In this document: one piece after another, positions 16,926 to 24,984 of the stretch
How positions within the stretch are numbered: position 1 is the first letter of the stretch
How the letters are laid out: each line of letters opens with the position of its first letter
Assembly (NCBI RefSeq): GCF_013277515.1
Contig: NZ_VMNB01000008.1
Span: 23,846-87,845 of the forward strand
From: Streptococcus sp. k-402
GTDB lineage: Bacteria > Bacillota > Bacilli > Lactobacillales > Streptococcaceae
Length of the DNA stretch: 64,000 nucleotides
Reading direction: 5' to 3'
Notes under the pieces: model-generated
Databases searched by the model: none
The model's input: the letters and a program-made list of their open reading frames with translations, nothing else
What the model was told of the DNA's origin: nothing
Made by a program: the position numbers and the translations under genes

Positions 16926-18674
16926 CTAGTTTTTGAAAATCACAAATCCTTTTGGAGAGATGACAAGCTGATTCTCTAATTCCTGGCAATTGCTTGCTAG
17001 TGCTACTGCTTTTTTCTCTACAATACAATCTTCTGTTGATTGGTTAAAGATAGCTTTAAGGAACTGTCCTTCATATTTCCACTCCAAGGCAACTACATCT
17101 TGTTTGATTTTTTTTAGGTTATACTTACCATGCGAAATGATTTCTGACGCATATTTTCTAATATTAATCAGCTTCTTCATAAAATTCAGCATATCATTGT
17201 CACTTGATACGCGTTCCCAAGGCATACAACGACGGCAATCTGGATCTGACCCTCCGGTCAAGGCAAGCTCGGTTCCGTAGTAGATGCAGGGTGTTCCTTT
17301 TTGTAAAAAGAGAAAGGCTAGGGCTGATTTAACCAGTTGCACATCCTCATTGGCCGTCCACAAGATTCGTTCTGTATCATGCGAATCCAAGAGATTAAAC
17401 ATAACATCTGAAATCTGCTGTTTGTAATACATAGACTGTCCATTGATTTCATCAATGAATTGGTCTGTCTTCTTAACACCTCGTAAGAAATAGTCCTTGA
17501 TGCTATCAGATAAAGGATAATTCATGACCGCATGGAACTCATCTCCATTTAGCCAAGGCTGAGACCTATGCCAAACTTCTCCAAGGATATAAAGATCAGA
17601 CCTTTTAGCTAGAACTGCCTTGCGAAAATCCTTCCAAAACAGATGGTCAATCTCATTAGCTACATCCAAACGCCAAGCATCAATATCAAACTCTTCAATC
17701 CAATAAGTCGCAACCTTTAAAAGATACTTCTTGACCTCTGGATTGGCTGTATTTAGCTTAGGCATATAGTCCTCGAAACCAAAAGCATGATAGGGTAAGT
17801 CTCTTTTATTAACTAGCTTTTCAGTTGTCACTGGGAATTGTTGAATATGGAACCAATCCTTATAAGCAGACTGTTCACCATTTTTGACAACATCTTGCCA
17901 TTGAGGAGATTGCGAACCAATATGGTTAAATACCGCATCCAACATGATTTTCATGACACGTCGATGAGCTTGCTCGATAAGTTCCCGAAAGGTTTCCTTG
18001 TCTCCAAAATGACGGTCAATTTCAAAGTAATCTGTCGTATTGTACTTATGATTGCTCGTAGATTCAAAGATAGGACAAAGATAAAGTCCAGTAATTCCCA
18101 AGTCTTGCAAGTAATCCAGATGGTCAATAATCCCCTGTAAATCACCACCAAAGAAATCATCACTCTTAGGTGTGACAGATGAATCCCAGTCTAAAGTTCC
18201 TTCTGGGTTTAATAGAGCATTTCCATTGGCAAACCTTTCAGGAAATATCTGATACCATACCGTATTTGAAACCCAGTCAGGAACCTTGCAGGCATCAATC
18301 TCATGAAGATAGGGCAACTTAAATCCATTCCCAATAGTATGAAGATTTTCTAAAGAATTTTCAACGCACCCTTTATCGCCATACAAAATGCTTTGACCTT
18401 CTGTATCCTTGAGTTCAAAGAGATACTGGATACGTGCAAAGTCAACGGACACTTCAACCTGCCAATAATCAAATAAGACGTCAGAAGCTATCTTGACCAT
18501 TTCTTTTATATCCTGATAAAATTCCTCCATAAAGATAAAAGGGTCACCATAATGCAAGTTGATGCTTTCAATATCCCCTTTCTTAGTTCGAATCCGAATA
18601 TGAAGTTTCTTATCCATATAAAGATAGGCAAACTCCGACTCAGTCCTATGGTAAATAGCACTTAATTCCATCAA
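16926..18674 (-). CDS. GH13 alpha-glucan hydrolase (neopullulanase/cyclomaltodextrinase type), 582 aa
   Basis: An intracellular glycoside hydrolase family 13 enzyme with an N-terminal beta domain (about 1-130), as in subfamily 20. It has the four GH13 regions: DAVFNH (246-251), WRLDVAN (catalytic D337), GEVWH (catalytic E366) and LLDSHD (D433). No signal peptide is present, so it should act on maltodextrins taken up into the cell. A cre site lies just upstream. A second ATG one codon later is an equally good start. Confidence 0.92.
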   Translation of the reverse strand: MMELSAIYHRTESEFAYLYMDKKLHIRIRTKKGDIESINLHYGDPFIFMEEFYQDIKEMVKIASDVLFDYWQVEVSVDFARIQYLFELKDTEGQSILYGDKGCVENSLENLHTIGNGFKLPYLHEIDACKVPDWVSNTVWYQIFPERFANGNALLNPEGTLDWDSSVTPKSDDFFGGDLQGIIDHLDYLQDLGITGLYLCPIFESTSNHKYNTTDYFEIDRHFGDKETFRELIEQAHRRVMKIMLDAVFNHIGSQSPQWQDVVKNGEQSAYKDWFHIQQFPVTTEKLVNKRDLPYHAFGFEDYMPKLNTANPEVKKYLLKVATYWIEEFDIDAWRLDVANEIDHLFWKDFRKAVLAKRSDLYILGEVWHRSQPWLNGDEFHAVMNYPLSDSIKDYFLRGVKKTDQFIDEINGQSMYYKQQISDVMFNLLDSHDTERILWTANEDVQLVKSALAFLFLQKGTPCIYYGTELALTGGSDPDCRRCMPWERVSSDNDMLNFMKKLINIRKYASEIISHGKYNLKKIKQDVVALEWKYEGQFLKAIFNQSTEDCIVEKKAVALASNCQELENQLVISPKGFVIFKN

Positions 18675-18705
18675 GTTGTCTCCTAAAGTTTTAATTCAAA
18701 TTTTA

Positions 18706-18719
18706 CGTAAACGTTTTCA
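18706..18719 (-). promoter_or_regulatory. CcpA-binding cre site
   Basis: CGTAAACGTTTTCA matches the catabolite-responsive element consensus TGWAARCGYTWNCW at 13 of 14 positions. It is placed 32 bases upstream of the amylase start. It predicts carbon catabolite repression of the amylase by CcpA. Confidence 0.8.
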
Positions 18720-18802
18720 AAATCAATAAATCCAGTATACTATTTTTGTAAACTATTTGCAAGGAATGTCCGTTCTTAAAAGAACTATATTTTAAAGTAT
18801 AC

Positions 18803-18828
18803 AAAAAGCCTTAAAAAAGGCTTTGTCT
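18803..18828 (-). terminator. terminator after the diacylglycerol kinase-like gene
   Basis: On the minus strand AAAGCC and GGCTTT form a short stem, followed by a T-run. It lies a few bases beyond the stop at 18834. Confidence 0.75.
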
Positions 18829-18833
18829 CTATA

Positions 18834-19718
18834 CTATTCCTCTTTCGGTTTTGAAAAGACTTCAATATGTTGGCCCAGTACCTTGATTTCTACAGGCAGG
18901 TTATCCGATTTATCGCCGTCAACATCTGACTCCAATTCACTATCTGAAGAGATCTTAATATTACGCGCTCTGATATACTCAATATTATCATTGCCCACAA
19001 CATCTCCTTTTAGTAAATCAGGAATGACGGATAATTTAGAGAATATAGAAGCATCTTTCAGAATCAAAATGTTAGCATAGCCGTCCTTGTTTTCTTCAAA
19101 GATTTTCTTATCAGCGAAGTAATTTGTCAAGAGAACCAAAACATGGCTCGCTTCACCAACATAATTTCCATTTTCTGTCTCAACCTTAATGTTAAAGACC
19201 TGATCCGTCATAACGGACTTCATGGTATTTACAGCATAGGCAAGAATACCAAATTTTGTCTTATCTTCAATTTCAACATTGTGAATCGCTTCTGGCAGAG
19301 AACCGATACTAAAGATATAACCAAAATAATTGTCATTCGCTTTTCCGATATCAATCTTATTGGTTAAGTTAAAATCGAGTTCATCAATTGCGCCATCGAT
19401 GTCTTGATTGATTTCCAACAGTTTTGTAATGAGGTTACCCGTACCACCAGGGATAATACCTAACTTAGGAATGTAGTCTCTCTCAGCAATACCAGAAATG
19501 ACTTCGTTGACAGTCCCATCTCCACCAAAAACAACCACTGCATCGTACTGCTCACGAGACGCTTCTTCAGCAAAATTTGTTGCATCCAGCGCCTTTTCGG
19601 TAATTTTGGTTTCCACGTGCTCAAAGTATTCTTTTGCTTTATTTTCCAGCTTATCTTTGTAATCCAAAGCCTTCTCGCCACCAGAAGTAGGGTTGATAAT
19701 TAACATTGCTTTTTTCAT
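18834..19718 (-). CDS. diacylglycerol/lipid kinase family protein, 294 aa
   Basis: A soluble YegS/DgkB-type lipid kinase of the DAGK_cat family. Motifs: INPTSGG (8-14), VVFGGDGTVNE (62-72, nucleotide-binding GGDGT at 65-69) and IPGGTGN. The C-terminal beta-sandwich domain carries acidic residues SELESDVDGDKS, as in enzymes that bind Mg2+. It phosphorylates a lipid such as diacylglycerol or undecaprenol; the exact substrate cannot be read from the sequence. It is a single gene with its own terminator. Confidence 0.9.
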   Translation of the reverse strand: MKKAMLIINPTSGGEKALDYKDKLENKAKEYFEHVETKITEKALDATNFAEEASREQYDAVVVFGGDGTVNEVISGIAERDYIPKLGIIPGGTGNLITKLLEINQDIDGAIDELDFNLTNKIDIGKANDNYFGYIFSIGSLPEAIHNVEIEDKTKFGILAYAVNTMKSVMTDQVFNIKVETENGNYVGEASHVLVLLTNYFADKKIFEENKDGYANILILKDASIFSKLSVIPDLLKGDVVGNDNIEYIRARNIKISSDSELESDVDGDKSDNLPVEIKVLGQHIEVFSKPKEE

Positions 19719-19828
19719 TAATTTCTCCTTAATACTCGTTAGAAATCTTTATATTTCATTATATGAAACTAAATGTATCCCTATTATACAATGAAAATAC
19801 AGAAAAGAGAAATCTGACGTACTGGAGA

Positions 19829-20683
19829 TTAATACGCTTTTATTCTATTTTCCCATCTAATGACTATATCCTTTAAGGGGTCATCTAAGTAAGAATAGGC
19901 CTTATCCTTTATCCAATCAGGAATACCATAAGCTGCCTCGGCAATGCTACCAGTTATTGCAGCAAGTGTATCACTATCACCACCAAGAGAAATGGCATTC
20001 CTTATCGCATCTTCGAAATCTGTACTCTCAAGAAAGGCGATAATGGCTTGAGGGACAGTTTCTTGACATGTTTCGTTAAAATGATAGTTAGGGCGGATTT
20101 CATCTAAAGTTTGAGATAGATTGTAGCCATATGTCTTCTCTATATAATCCTTAATCCGTCTTTTACACTCTGTATGATTGTCATTAATTGGTTGCTCGTA
20201 TTCTCTACAATGACCACCAAAGTAAAAACGACACAGAAAGATAGCATCAGCTGTAGCCATTGCACCTTTGACACCTTCTGGATGATTATGGGTTACCTAT
20301 GCAGAAAGACACGCAAGTTCTCTAGATGATGGCCACATTCCGGTTCTCTCATAAAAACCACAGTCCATGACCCAAGCACATGGAGAAACACGCATAGCTG
20401 ATCCATTCCCAAAGCTATTATAAGGCTCACGGTTATCGCTGTTTAGCCATGCATTAAACCGAGCACCGTAATCAGCATTCGGATACAGTCTGGCATATTT
20501 CTTCATCGCGTCAATGAAGTCGTCTTTTTGTCCCCCATTCATAATCGCTTCTGCAACAGCACAGGTCATAACCGTATCATCAGTGAAAAAACAATCCTCA
20601 CTAAATAAAGGAAAGTCCTTCGTTTTGATATTGTTCCATTCGTAAACAGAACCGACAATATCTCCAATAATTGCTCCGAGCAT
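19829..20683 (-). pseudogene. ADP-ribosylglycohydrolase (DraG family) with in-frame amber codon
   Basis: The N-terminal part has MLGAIIGDIVGSVYEW and TDDTVMT (35-40), and the C-terminal part has SLGGDSDTLAAITGSIAEA. Together they give the metal-binding residues of DraG/MacroD-independent ADP-ribosylhydrolases. The frame is continuous except for one TAG at 20297-20299 (codon 129), between LSA and VTHNHPEG where relatives have an ordinary residue. No frameshift is present. The gene makes either a 128-residue fragment or, with suppression, a complete 284-residue enzyme. An internal ATG at 20260 could start the C-terminal half. Confidence 0.8.
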
Positions 20684-20716
20684 CCGACTCCTCCTTTTAT
20701 AGTATTCTTCAATTCC

Positions 20717-21283
20717 TTACATCAATCCTCCCACCTCTTCTTTAACATATTCTTCTACATCTTCAATTTCTATAAACATTGGGTCTAAATGACATAAGAA
20801 GTGCCAATCTTTGCTCCCTTTTTTTCTGTAGAGAATCGCTTCGCCGTCTTCACTTCCGAAAAAGCTTCTGTCTACTTCATATCCACTGCCTTCTAGAAAG
20901 TCTTTTGCCTGGCGATAGTTCACTTCTCTCTCTTCGACATAGGTTTTAACTTCATCGTTGTTAACAACATATGCATCGATTTTTGAATATCCTTCGATCA
21001 CTCTATCGTTTTTGAGGGATAAATTCGAAATCTCTTTCCAAATAATGTCTACATTTTCCTCAGGATCAAACATAAATTTAGACAAAGGAACTATGTTGCC
21101 GTTATAGATAATTTCCATATAGTCCGGTAGGTTTGTAGGATTAAAAAACTCTACTTCAAATCCATCTTCTGTTTCTAATGTATATCCAGGGATTTGAACT
21201 ACAAAAGTTTTCCCATCTTCTATGGAATCAAACGAAACTAAATCTTTAGAATAATTATTTTGATATAACTCTAATATAATCAT
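20717..21283 (-). CDS. uncharacterised acidic protein, 188 aa
   Basis: A soluble, very acidic protein (MIILELYQNNYSKDLVSF at the start, IEIEDVEEYVKEEVGGLM at the end) without a membrane segment or catalytic motif. It ends 34 bases before the ADP-ribosylglycohydrolase start and probably shares its transcript. No family is recognised. Its acidity resembles immunity or inhibitor proteins, but this is only an impression. Confidence 0.65.
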   Translation of the reverse strand: MIILELYQNNYSKDLVSFDSIEDGKTFVVQIPGYTLETEDGFEVEFFNPTNLPDYMEIIYNGNIVPLSKFMFDPEENVDIIWKEISNLSLKNDRVIEGYSKIDAYVVNNDEVKTYVEEREVNYRQAKDFLEGSGYEVDRSFFGSEDGEAILYRKKGSKDWHFLCHLDPMFIEIEDVEEYVKEEVGGLM

Positions 21284-21661
21284 TTATAACCTCATCTCAA
21301 TTATCCGTAGATTGATTTTTCAGAATATAATACTGATTAGTTACCCTTAGAATATAGCAAATTCTTTTTTCCACCTTCTTAAAACATCATTTAAAGGCTA
21401 CATACTCGGCGGTTCTCTGTTACCCTATCGTTTCGTCGTAAACTTCTTACTCTACGACAGCTATCCCATTGGCGGACTCAAAAGGTTCAATGAACCTTTT
21501 GAGGATTAACTACGTTTCTCTAACAAACTTACACACTCGACGTGTGGTGTTAGCAAACTTCTATATTATAGAATGAAAGTGACTGAATTGTTGTTTAAAA
21601 TTAAACTTTAGAATGAAAATATTTTATAGTTACCATTTTTCAACTTTATAGCTGATAATTA
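21284..21661. other. non-coding spacer with perfect palindrome
   Basis: No ORF with a ribosome site is seen. The segment contains a 13-bp perfect inverted repeat with a single-base centre (CTCAAAAGGTTCA at 21477-21489 and its complement at 21491-21503). A weaker hairpin follows around 21528-21553 (CACAC/GTGTG). Neither has a T-tract. The composition differs from the AT-rich neighbours, which suggests an inserted repeat that I cannot name. Confidence 0.5.
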
Positions 21662-22279
21662 TCACTTAATAAATTTACTTGCTAACTTGTAAACTTGTTT
21701 TATCTCTTTACTTTCTAATTTCCAGCTATCAAGTTCTTCTTTAATCAACTCTGGGAATTTTTTGCTAATGTCCCTCAAAGCATTCCCAACTGATTTTCTA
21801 ACATATTCACTGGAATCTTCTTTTAATGCTGCAATACGTCTAACCGCTTCATATGGATTCTCTTTGAAATATGGTCTACTCGTCCAAATTCTCAAACCTT
21901 CTGTAACAGCTCTTCTAACATTTGGATTACTGTTTTGTAACCATTCGTCAATAACCGGAAGAGATTTTTCATAACCTATTTGCTTACAAAATTCATCAAA
22001 TGCTTTTGCTAATACTTCTTGAACTCTCCAATTTTCATCTTTTGAAACCTCATCCCTCATGAAGATCAAAATTTCTTCATACGATGACAAATGACCAAAG
22101 AGAAATACACTATACATTCTAACTTGATATACATTGGATTTAAAGGCTAAAAATGCTAATTCTTTGGTATACGCATTATCGTTTGATAGATAGTCAGCAA
22201 GAGCTCTTTTCTCTTCTTCTTTAAATCCATTTTCTATTAAAGAGAATTCTTTTTCTAAATTTAAAATATATTCTTTCAT
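21662..22279 (-). CDS. DNA alkylation repair-like HEAT-repeat protein, 205 aa
   Basis: An all-helical protein of HEAT-like repeats resembling the AlkD/AlkC superfamily. Visible features are VRMYSVFLFGHL (about 53-64), ENWRVQEVLAKAFDEFC (82-98), NPNVRRAVTEGLRIWTSRPYF (about 119-139) and EYVRKSVGNALRDISKKFP. AlkD-type enzymes remove alkylated bases or bind damaged DNA. Catalytic competence cannot be judged. It lies at the left side of the accessory island with a uracil-DNA-glycosylase-like gene next to it. Confidence 0.7.
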   Translation of the reverse strand: MKEYILNLEKEFSLIENGFKEEEKRALADYLSNDNAYTKELAFLAFKSNVYQVRMYSVFLFGHLSSYEEILIFMRDEVSKDENWRVQEVLAKAFDEFCKQIGYEKSLPVIDEWLQNSNPNVRRAVTEGLRIWTSRPYFKENPYEAVRRIAALKEDSSEYVRKSVGNALRDISKKFPELIKEELDSWKLESKEIKQVYKLASKFIK

Positions 22280-22307
22280 GTAACTTGACCCAATGACTGA
22301 ATTTTAA

Positions 22308-23078
22308 TTATTTTTCTATTTTTGATTCAAGTTTATTTAAATAATTTTTTATCTCATGAACTAATCTTTTCTTTGAAAATAAATCCATTCTACCACCTGA
22401 AACCATTCCACCAAAGAAAACAGGAATATCCCTGTCCCCGAAGACTGTAAATGTCTTTATACCACTATCACACAACCATTGAGAGACTTGTGAATTATTT
22501 ATGTATACAAATTTTATATTTTTATCAGCTTCTATAAGATACTTAATGTGAAGTTCTAACATTTCTTTGCAGTATTCAAGGTAAGATTTTGATTTTATTA
22601 GTGGAAGTTTTTTAGAACTTGTTTGATGATAGTAGAACATATCTCCAATATAGATTGTTACTTTACTATTTTGGTGATTTAAATACTCTTCATGTATCAT
22701 ATCTAAAAAAACTTTGTCCTCAGAATGTTCTATTTCTTTACTCAAAACATCCCATGATTTATTACACCAATGCCATTTAGCTTTATTATCAAAAATATCA
22801 TTCATTAAATCATAAATAGGTTTATAGTATTTATTATAAACATAATTACTTTTAATGCTGTTTTTCAAACTATACAGATATGTCCTGTTATTTTTCTCAT
22901 TGTTTGCATCGTCATCATTTCCTGCAGGATTTAGACCAATAACCAAAACACAATCTTTTTCAGATGTTGAGTTATCAAATTCAAAGCCTCTAACTCCAAG
23001 TCTTGGATCATCTTCATCTAAATCTAAACCAACTTTTGTTTTATCTATAAACTCATTATTTTCTAGACTAGTTGTCAT
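22308..23078 (-). CDS. uracil-DNA glycosylase-like superfamily protein, 256 aa
   Basis: CVLVIGLNPAGNDDD (about 43-57) resembles the GxNPG-type active-site loop of the uracil-DNA glycosylase superfamily. GGMVSGGRMDLFSKKRLVHEI near the C-terminus (about 223-243) fits the second conserved region of such folds. No membrane segment is seen. The family call is by pattern only. It could be a base-excision enzyme or a nucleotide-sensing protein repurposed in defence. The gene is followed after 28 bases by the AlkD-like gene, so the two may be coexpressed. Confidence 0.5.
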   Translation of the reverse strand: MTTSLENNEFIDKTKVGLDLDEDDPRLGVRGFEFDNSTSEKDCVLVIGLNPAGNDDDANNEKNNRTYLYSLKNSIKSNYVYNKYYKPIYDLMNDIFDNKAKWHWCNKSWDVLSKEIEHSEDKVFLDMIHEEYLNHQNSKVTIYIGDMFYYHQTSSKKLPLIKSKSYLEYCKEMLELHIKYLIEADKNIKFVYINNSQVSQWLCDSGIKTFTVFGDRDIPVFFGGMVSGGRMDLFSKKRLVHEIKNYLNKLESKIEK

Positions 23079-23129
23079 AATTAAAACTCCTTTATTTACA
23101 ATTGTCTTAAAAACATAAGAAAAATAAAG

Positions 23130-24413
23130 TTACCAGTAGTACCTTTTCTCACTTAGATATTGTTCTTTTTGTTCTCTAGAATTTTCATGATTTCTAATTC
23201 CTAGTAATTCATCTGTTGAAGAAACTATTGGGTCGATCCAGTCAGCTTTGGATCTAATCCAATCAATTTCCTCTTTACTATGCTTCCCCGTTATCTCCAG
23301 TTTATCAGCCATCAGTCTTAAATCATTTGCTGTTTGAAAATCTTCCAGCATATTCAGAAGAGACATTGTCCGCTTCTTCTCTTCTTCGATTCTATTTTGT
23401 AATTTTCTTTTTCGCTCTTGTTCTTCTTCGTATAGTCTTTCTCTCTCTTCACGTTCAAGTCGCAAGTTCTTAACTTTATAATACTCTTGGTAAATTAAAA
23501 CAATTATTTCTGGGATTGATTGTTCAAGTGTGAATTCTTTTGTATCTTTAATGTATTTACCATCTATTATCTTAAATCGAAATTTTCCGTTTGGTATATA
23601 GTCATACTTCTTTATTCTTGGTTTAAAAACATATCTATTAAACTTAACGCTATCATTGTACTCTGCTAGTTCTTTAGCTTCTTCTTTTGTTAATTCATGA
23701 CTAACTTTGTCTGTTGATTCTATAACTTCAAAACGAACAATATCCTTATCAATTTGAATATCCCAATTTGAAGTTACATTATCACCGATTCTTTCAATTA
23801 CAGTAACTAGTGTATCTAAAAAGCGATATAAACGTGGTAGAGAATTTGGTGAAATATTTTTTACAAACTTAGGTTCTTTTAAATTATTATATCTGTGTCT
23901 AGAATCAAAGTAAGGATAGGAAGCAGCTTTTTCCCTCTTATTCCACTCTGCGATTTTATCTCTTAGATTAGCTACAGATTTATGTAATCTCTTATTTGGA
24001 GACTGGTTTAGGTTTGAAACGGCTTCGATAATAAGCTCTATTTTATCGTCCTCTAAAAATGATAATGAACTTCTTATACTAGTTGTATCAAGTTTAAAAA
24101 TATCTTTATTTTTATCTTCCGAACTCTCTTCTTTATGTTTAGCAGGTTTTATTCTATTGTTCTTTAGACTTTTTCTATCAATATGTACTTCATTTACGTC
24201 ATTTTGTGGTAATGGAACAATAAGCTCACTTAAATCTTGTCCAGTATTCTTACGATACCAATAACTACCATTTGGAATTGGAATTTCAAATTCTTTGCAT
24301 TTCCTAAGTAAGTCTGAATAGCTTAAATCATATTTCAATGAAACTTGTTTTGCACTTATCTCCCAGATTTCTTCATAGAGTTCTTCTCTAGAGAAGGTCT
24401 TTATCATCTTCAT
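23130..24413 (-). CDS. uncharacterised protein with N-terminal HTH-like motif, 427 aa
   Basis: I take the ATG at 24413, with AAAGGTG upstream, rather than the GTG at 24422. The N-terminus FSREELYEEIWEISAKQVSLKYDLSYSDLLRKCKEFEIPIP looks like a helix-turn-helix and is a recurring start of hypothetical proteins on mobile elements. The middle is mixed alpha/beta. Residues about 325-370 form a highly charged coiled coil (EREERERLYEEEQERKRKLQNR). No enzyme motif is seen. It stands between the small HTH protein and the glycosylase-like protein in the island. Confidence 0.6.
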   Translation of the reverse strand: MKMIKTFSREELYEEIWEISAKQVSLKYDLSYSDLLRKCKEFEIPIPNGSYWYRKNTGQDLSELIVPLPQNDVNEVHIDRKSLKNNRIKPAKHKEESSEDKNKDIFKLDTTSIRSSLSFLEDDKIELIIEAVSNLNQSPNKRLHKSVANLRDKIAEWNKREKAASYPYFDSRHRYNNLKEPKFVKNISPNSLPRLYRFLDTLVTVIERIGDNVTSNWDIQIDKDIVRFEVIESTDKVSHELTKEEAKELAEYNDSVKFNRYVFKPRIKKYDYIPNGKFRFKIIDGKYIKDTKEFTLEQSIPEIIVLIYQEYYKVKNLRLEREERERLYEEEQERKRKLQNRIEEEKKRTMSLLNMLEDFQTANDLRLMADKLEITGKHSKEEIDWIRSKADWIDPIVSSTDELLGIRNHENSREQKEQYLSEKRYYW

Positions 24414-24488
24414 TTGAAACACCTTTACCCTTATACTTTACATCACCGTTTTTATATTTACCAAGCGAAAACGCAAATTCAAAAATTT

Positions 24489-24833
24489 CTAATTCTTCAC
24501 TTCTGCATTTTCGCTTAATATAAAAAGTAAATCTTGTTTTAAAGCGTTAAATTCCTCTATAATTTTATCTAAACTAGTTTCAATATTCTCAACACGGATC
24601 TCTGATAGTTTTCCGTGGTTGTAAGAAATCAGTCTTTCAGCGATAATATGATATGACCAACTCTCAGTGAAACGTCTATCTCTTTCTTCGTTATGAATAG
24701 CAAAACCAATTGGAAGAAGATTATTTCTAAGACCTATAGCAACTGCCTGTGAACTTATACCTAAATAATCACCAGCAATTTTTAATGTGATTTTATTTAA
24801 TTTTCTAATATCTTCGTCGGTATATTTCGGCAT
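24489..24833 (-). CDS. small HTH-containing protein, 114 aa
   Basis: The N-terminal 45 residues (DEDIRKLNKITLKIAGDYLGISSQAVAIGLRN) form a predicted helix-turn-helix with the recognition helix ISSQAVAIGL. The C-terminal half is amphipathic and suited to dimerisation (SLDKIIEEFNALKQDLLF). A strong ribosome site (AAAGGAG) precedes the ATG. Such proteins are common on Firmicutes mobile elements. It may regulate the adjacent 427-residue gene. Confidence 0.6.
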   Translation of the reverse strand: MPKYTDEDIRKLNKITLKIAGDYLGISSQAVAIGLRNNLLPIGFAIHNEERDRRFTESWSYHIIAERLISYNHGKLSEIRVENIETSLDKIIEEFNALKQDLLFILSENAEVKN

Positions 24834-24984
24834 GTTAGTTCTCCTTTGTTATAATTCAAAATGCAATATCATCTATGTAAAAATATCTTGATAGAATGCT
24901 GTATAGTGCTTTCCTTAACTATAAAATTAATATGTGGCACATAGTACTCCGAAGGCTAATAATCTATTCAATTAAAAATTACTA

